This document shows positions 60,936 to 64,000 of a stretch of 64,000 nt of DNA, piece by piece. Position numbers and translations under genes: made by a program. The notes below the pieces were generated by a model. That model was not told where the DNA came from and made no database searches. It saw nothing but the letters and a program-made list of their open reading frames with translations. How positions within the stretch are numbered: the first letter of the stretch is position 1; each line of letters opens with the position of its first letter. Source of the stretch: Floccularia luteovirens (Eukaryota; Basidiomycota; Agaricomycetes; Agaricales; Squamanitaceae); the NCBI GenBank assembly GCA_009739215.1, contig VSJF01000008.1, positions 1,178,001-1,242,000 of the forward strand, given 5' to 3'.

Positions 60936-61189
60936 ACTAATTCTACATTATTCCGCTTTCTGGATTACATAAGCAAAATGTCGGACTTGCATTGGACTTA
61001 GAAAAAAAAGTATGAGTCCAATCTTTGTCAACAGCAGAGTCATATGACTGTGGGAAATTTATCCTGGATACTTCGAACTTAAATTTTCTTTTTGCTTCTC
61101 TTCCATCTTCTTCCTCAACCACTGTCTTCTCTCATTTTCATAGTTGTCAGAGTCTGGTAGTGATAGAAGGGGTTGTACAGATACTGGTA

Positions 61190-61435
61190 TGTTCTTTCTT
61201 TTCTTTTTTGTTATGTGTCCGAGTTTTTCTCTTTCCTATGTTTTTCTTATGTTTTCTTATGTTTTTCTTATGTTTTTCTTATGTTTTTCTATGTTTTTTT
61301 TCAATGTTTTCCTATGTTTTTTTAATGTTTTTTCTATGTTTTTATATGTTTTTTGTCATGTTTTTTTATGTTTTTATATATGTTTTTATTATGTTTTTAT
61401 ATGTTTTTTATATGTTTTTTAAATCTTTGTGTAGT
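61190..61435. repeat. T-rich minisatellite (TTTTTCTTATG-like units)
   Basis: About 250 bp consist of variants of ATGTTTTTCTT. It keeps long open frames in two phases (Phe/Met/Tyr/Val-rich) only because of its composition. Confidence 0.8.
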
Positions 61436-61847
61436 GACATATAGTGTTATATTATGTAATTAATATAATTATAAATATATATAAATATGAATAAACAAAC
61501 AAAATAAATACAAATACAAATAAAAAATATTATCTATGGCTTGCTATAGCTTGCTATGGAGCACTCTATAGTGCTCCATAGTGCTCCATAGTGCTCTGTA
61601 GTAGCTCCATAGTATTGCATAGCATATATCAATCATAGATTGCTTACATAATCCATCTATGGAGTGCTACAACACTGCTACAGCATACTACAGCCTATCT
61701 ATGAAGTGCTACAGCACTGCTATAGCCTATCTATGGGGTGCTGTGAAGCACTCTGCAGCTTATAACCCTATGCTACAGCTGCTACAGCTGCTATGGCACT
61801 ATGGAGTACTCCAAAGCAAGCCATAGCAGACCTGGGATTTGCTGATG

Positions 61848-63097
61848 CTCATTGGCACACTCTTTGTGATGATTTAGCCTACTCTCTTAACCATAATAGA
61901 ATCCATTGTTATCATTAGGAGTTTTATATGTTGTCATTTACAGTCTCGTCATTTGGCTGTCCAGGTAAGAGAGTAGTTGATGGTTTTGCCAGTCAGATTT
62001 CCCTGGCACAATAGTGGGGTTACTCCACTACATGAGTTACAAACTACTTGTTGGAGTCTCTCTGAGGTCAGTTACAGAGGAAGAACATGCAGGCCTTTCA
62101 GCATATACGGTGTCGCCTGTGCCATTATTACAACTTGTCCTGCCATTCTAGACAGGGGAGGGAGATTAACCAGAGGTAACAGAGTAATAAGCAAGTGTAT
62201 TGCAAGTACTCGAAACTAAGATCAAGCTGAGGCTTGTCTGTAGTTTTGCACTACTTAAATACAAGTACACTACTCCTAATAATAAACTATCACATGCTTG
62301 CTCAGTAAGCTACAAGTCAGTGTAGAGTCATACAGAAGTATCTACTAGTCATTTAGAAGCTTGTACAAGTCACTATGGGTTAGAAGAAACACAAATGCAA
62401 GTCATATACAAAGAAGTAGCAAACGAGGTGAGAACGCATTGCGCATGCATTCTAAAGTCCAAAGAGATAGCACGTATCTGGATAAGGTCATAACATCTAT
62501 CATAATCCCACTGAGAATGATATCAAGGACTATAGTCTTTTTCTTATTGATCAACTTCTTCGTTCCTTTGGGTATACACTTGCTGACTGGCTAGATATGC
62601 CTCAATATACTCAAAACTGGGCAGAGTTTATTGAGAATCAGCTTATTGCTGAACAGCACATGTATGATATAGAGGAGCAGGCACAATTAGCAATGGAACA
62701 TGAAGCACACTTTAATCCAGAGCAAAGATCTGTCTTTGATGAAATACTTCAGGCAGTCACCAATCAAACAGGCCAAACTTTCTTTCTCCATGGACCAGAA
62801 GGTACAGGCAAAACATATGTCTACAACACTCTCTGCTATTGTCTCCATTCCCAAGGCAAAATCATCCTCTGTGTAGCATCCTCAGGTATTGCTGCACTTC
62901 TTCTAAAGGGTGGCAGAACATCACATTCTACTTTCAAAATCCCTCTTCAACTTCATGAATCTTCTCTTTGTAGTATATCCAAAAATTCACATCTGGCAGC
63001 CCTAATTGAAGCAGCAGACTTGGTTATTTGGGATGAAGCATCTATGCAGCATCATCATATTCATGAAGCTGTAAGGGCAACTGGGCAGTTTACATGA
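61848..63097 (+). pseudogene. Helitron PIF1-like helicase, N-terminal part
   Basis: A short piece (61848-61906, CDDLAYSLNHNRIH) lies left of LTR copy C. Right of it the reading resumes with a frameshift and an ATG-started frame at 62597-63097. It contains NPEQRSVFDEILQAV, the Walker A motif GPEGTGKT (62792-62815), CVASSGIAALLLKGGRTSHS and the Walker B segment DLVIWDEASMQH. Later helicase motifs are missing, because the match ends near 63075 followed by a stop. The enzyme would unwind DNA during rolling-circle transposition; this copy is dead. Confidence 0.87.
61907..62495 (-). mobile_element. Solo LTR, second family (copy C, inverted)
   Basis: This 589-bp unit is the reverse complement of copies A and B (ends TGTTATCATT and GGTCATAACA). 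Flanks are TCCAT and TCTAT, one base apart, so it is older or mutated. It separates the two parts of the Helitron helicase linker. Confidence 0.85.
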
Positions 63098-63447
63098 TGC
63101 ATGTTTCGAAGTGTCGCAACAGGCTGCAAAACAGGAAGCACATCGAACTGGACAGGAAATCCAAAGTTATTATATTGTAAAGTATACATATTCTATCTAC
63201 TCACCTGGACAGGAAATCCGAAGAGAAAAGTCTAAGGATTTCTGTCTAGAGGTGTTGCTATATATGTGGATAAAAATAGAAGAGGTATTGAAGGAAGGTT
63301 ACCATCTTAGATGGATGGCAACCTTAGTAACTGTATCTAAATATATAACTCCCTGCTAGTAAGCATGTCAAAGTTGTATTGAGGATAGTGGGAAGTGGTG
63401 TCAAGGTATTGCTGAGTGGTTTTGAAGGATTGAACTTGAGGTTCCCC
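63098..63447. other. Junction between Helitron and the right-edge Ty3 element
   Basis: No homology was recognised. Two CTGGACAGGAAATCC copies (63147-63161 and 63205-63219) form a short direct repeat. Confidence 0.4.
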
Positions 63448-64000
63448 TTACAGTAGCAGTTTATAAGCATTTAGGATTTCTGGGGAATTCTTCAAATGGA
63501 ATTCTGGTTCCCATGAGTTATCTGAGAAAGGGTAGCCTTTCCATTTGACTAGGTAACAGATTCTTTTCCCATTGTTCTGGTGTGTTACAATGTCTTCTAC
63601 TTCGTATTCCTTGGTGTTATCGATAAGATCTGGGGGTGGTTTAATATAATTAGGTCTGTGAATCTTGGTTTGTTGATAAGGAGTGAGGAGCGAGGTGTGG
63701 AAGACAGGGTGTATTTTCCATGAGGTTGGAAGTTTTAGTCAATAGATGAGGGGGCCAAGGACTTCTGTAATAGGAAATGGTTCTTCCCATTTTGGTGCTA
63801 GTTTTCTTTTCTGGTATCTGAGTTTCAGATGTTTAGACTCTAGCCATACTAGGTTGTTCTTCTTAAAGGGTGTAAACTTGTTTTTGACTCAAGTTATCAT
63901 TGTTTGACATGTAAGTTCATATACTGAATTTGCTTCATCTTGCACTTCTTGGATTAATTTTAGTCTTTCTTCAGTAGCTGGCATGTTGCTTTTGTTGTAG
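63448..64000 (-). pseudogene. Ty3/gypsy-type integrase C-terminus with chromodomain (runs off the edge)
   Basis: The minus-strand reading holds the GPY-type integrase tail (LAPKWEEPFPITEVLGP, SWKIHPVFHTSLLTPY) and then a chromodomain: KEYEVEDIVTHQNNGKRICY, LVKWKGYPFSDNSWEPE, ending at 63448. Two TGA codons interrupt it (near 63896 and 63740), the second at a place where an arginine codon is expected. Chromodomains of these elements bind modified histones and steer insertion into heterochromatin. The upstream part lies outside the window. Confidence 0.85.

Larger units (their letters stand above)
60170..61847. mobile_element. Unclassified element with ATAG-rich repeats and central palindrome
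   Basis: Both ends carry the inverted string CATCAGCAAA (60170-60179; TTTGCTGATG at 61838-61847), and just inside lie degenerate arrays of units such as CATAGTGATC and CCATAGTGCT (60195-60600 and 61540-61820). GCAAGCCATAGCA occurs near both ends in nearly the same form. The middle holds a palindrome and a T-rich minisatellite but no transposase. The left flank is Ty1 pol and the right flank Helitron, so boundaries and class are uncertain; a non-autonomous DNA transposon is the best guess. Confidence 0.5.
53138..63097 (+). mobile_element. Helitron (rolling-circle transposon) split by nested insertions
   Basis: Five separated blocks of one Rep-helicase protein lie in the same orientation and order: proline-rich N-terminus and Rep N-domain (53138-54966), Rep domain part 1 (55825-56391), Rep part 2 (58059-58486), and the PIF1-like helicase in two pieces (61848-61906, 62496-63097). 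Between them lie two LTR families, a LINE, a partial Ty1 element and an ATAG-repeat element. The Rep-helicase linker is missing, so a deletion also occurred. Neither terminus (TC, CTRR) was identified. Confidence 0.8.

Noticed and set aside
61025..61444. 139-codon frame with Phe/Met/Tyr/Val-rich helical sequence
   Set aside because: It is the translation of a T-rich minisatellite in two phases and has no independent coding evidence.

Overview
The window is a fungal nuclear segment, most likely from a mushroom-forming basidiomycete (Agaricomycetes). The evidence is the many 45-60 bp GT-AG introns, very short exons, two long proteins that I recognise only as basidiomycete-type hypotheticals, a GH115 glucuronidase of wood and litter decayers, and a transposon mix (chromodomain Ty3, Ty1, Helitron, LINE) typical of that group. 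I cannot name the species.

Bases 1-21,300 are a compact gene block. In order it holds DCN1 (cullin neddylation, -), a proline-rich conserved hypothetical (-), a five-helix membrane protein (+), an RNase P/MRP Pop8/Rpp14-like subunit (-), a DHHC protein S-acyltransferase (+), ornithine aminotransferase (+), phosphatidylethanolamine N-methyltransferase CHO2 (+) and an ALKBH6-type dioxygenase (-). Almost all are broken by short introns and were assembled here by hand splicing with frame checks at every junction. Two divergent pairs share promoters under 200 bp. The genes are housekeeping and do not form one pathway.

Bases 21,300-32,800 are gene-poor. They hold a short Zn(II)2Cys6 protein made of little more than its DNA-binding cluster, and a palindrome of about 1.06 kb at 29.7-30.7 kb. 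From 32.8 to 45.4 kb normal genes resume: a 981-residue conserved hypothetical (+), a seven-helix rhodopsin-like membrane protein (+) and a secreted GH115 alpha-glucuronidase (-) in 26 exons, several only 9-19 bp.

From 46.4 kb to the right edge the sequence is a nest of transposons, AT-rich and CpG-poor. A decayed Ty3 element (46.5-52.5 kb) is followed by one Helitron (53.1-63.1 kb). The Helitron has been hit by Ty1-type LTRs, a second LTR family that cuts its HUH nuclease motif, a 5'-truncated LINE, part of a Ty1 element, and an unclassified element with ATAG-rich repeats and a palindrome. Several insertions keep perfect target-site duplications, so their order can be read. The right edge enters another Ty3 element with a chromodomain. 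Many stop codons in these remnants look like C-to-T or G-to-A changes.

I found no clear new multi-gene system. The best leads are the long palindrome, the ATAG-repeat element, the microexon-rich GH115 gene and the insertion history of the Helitron.
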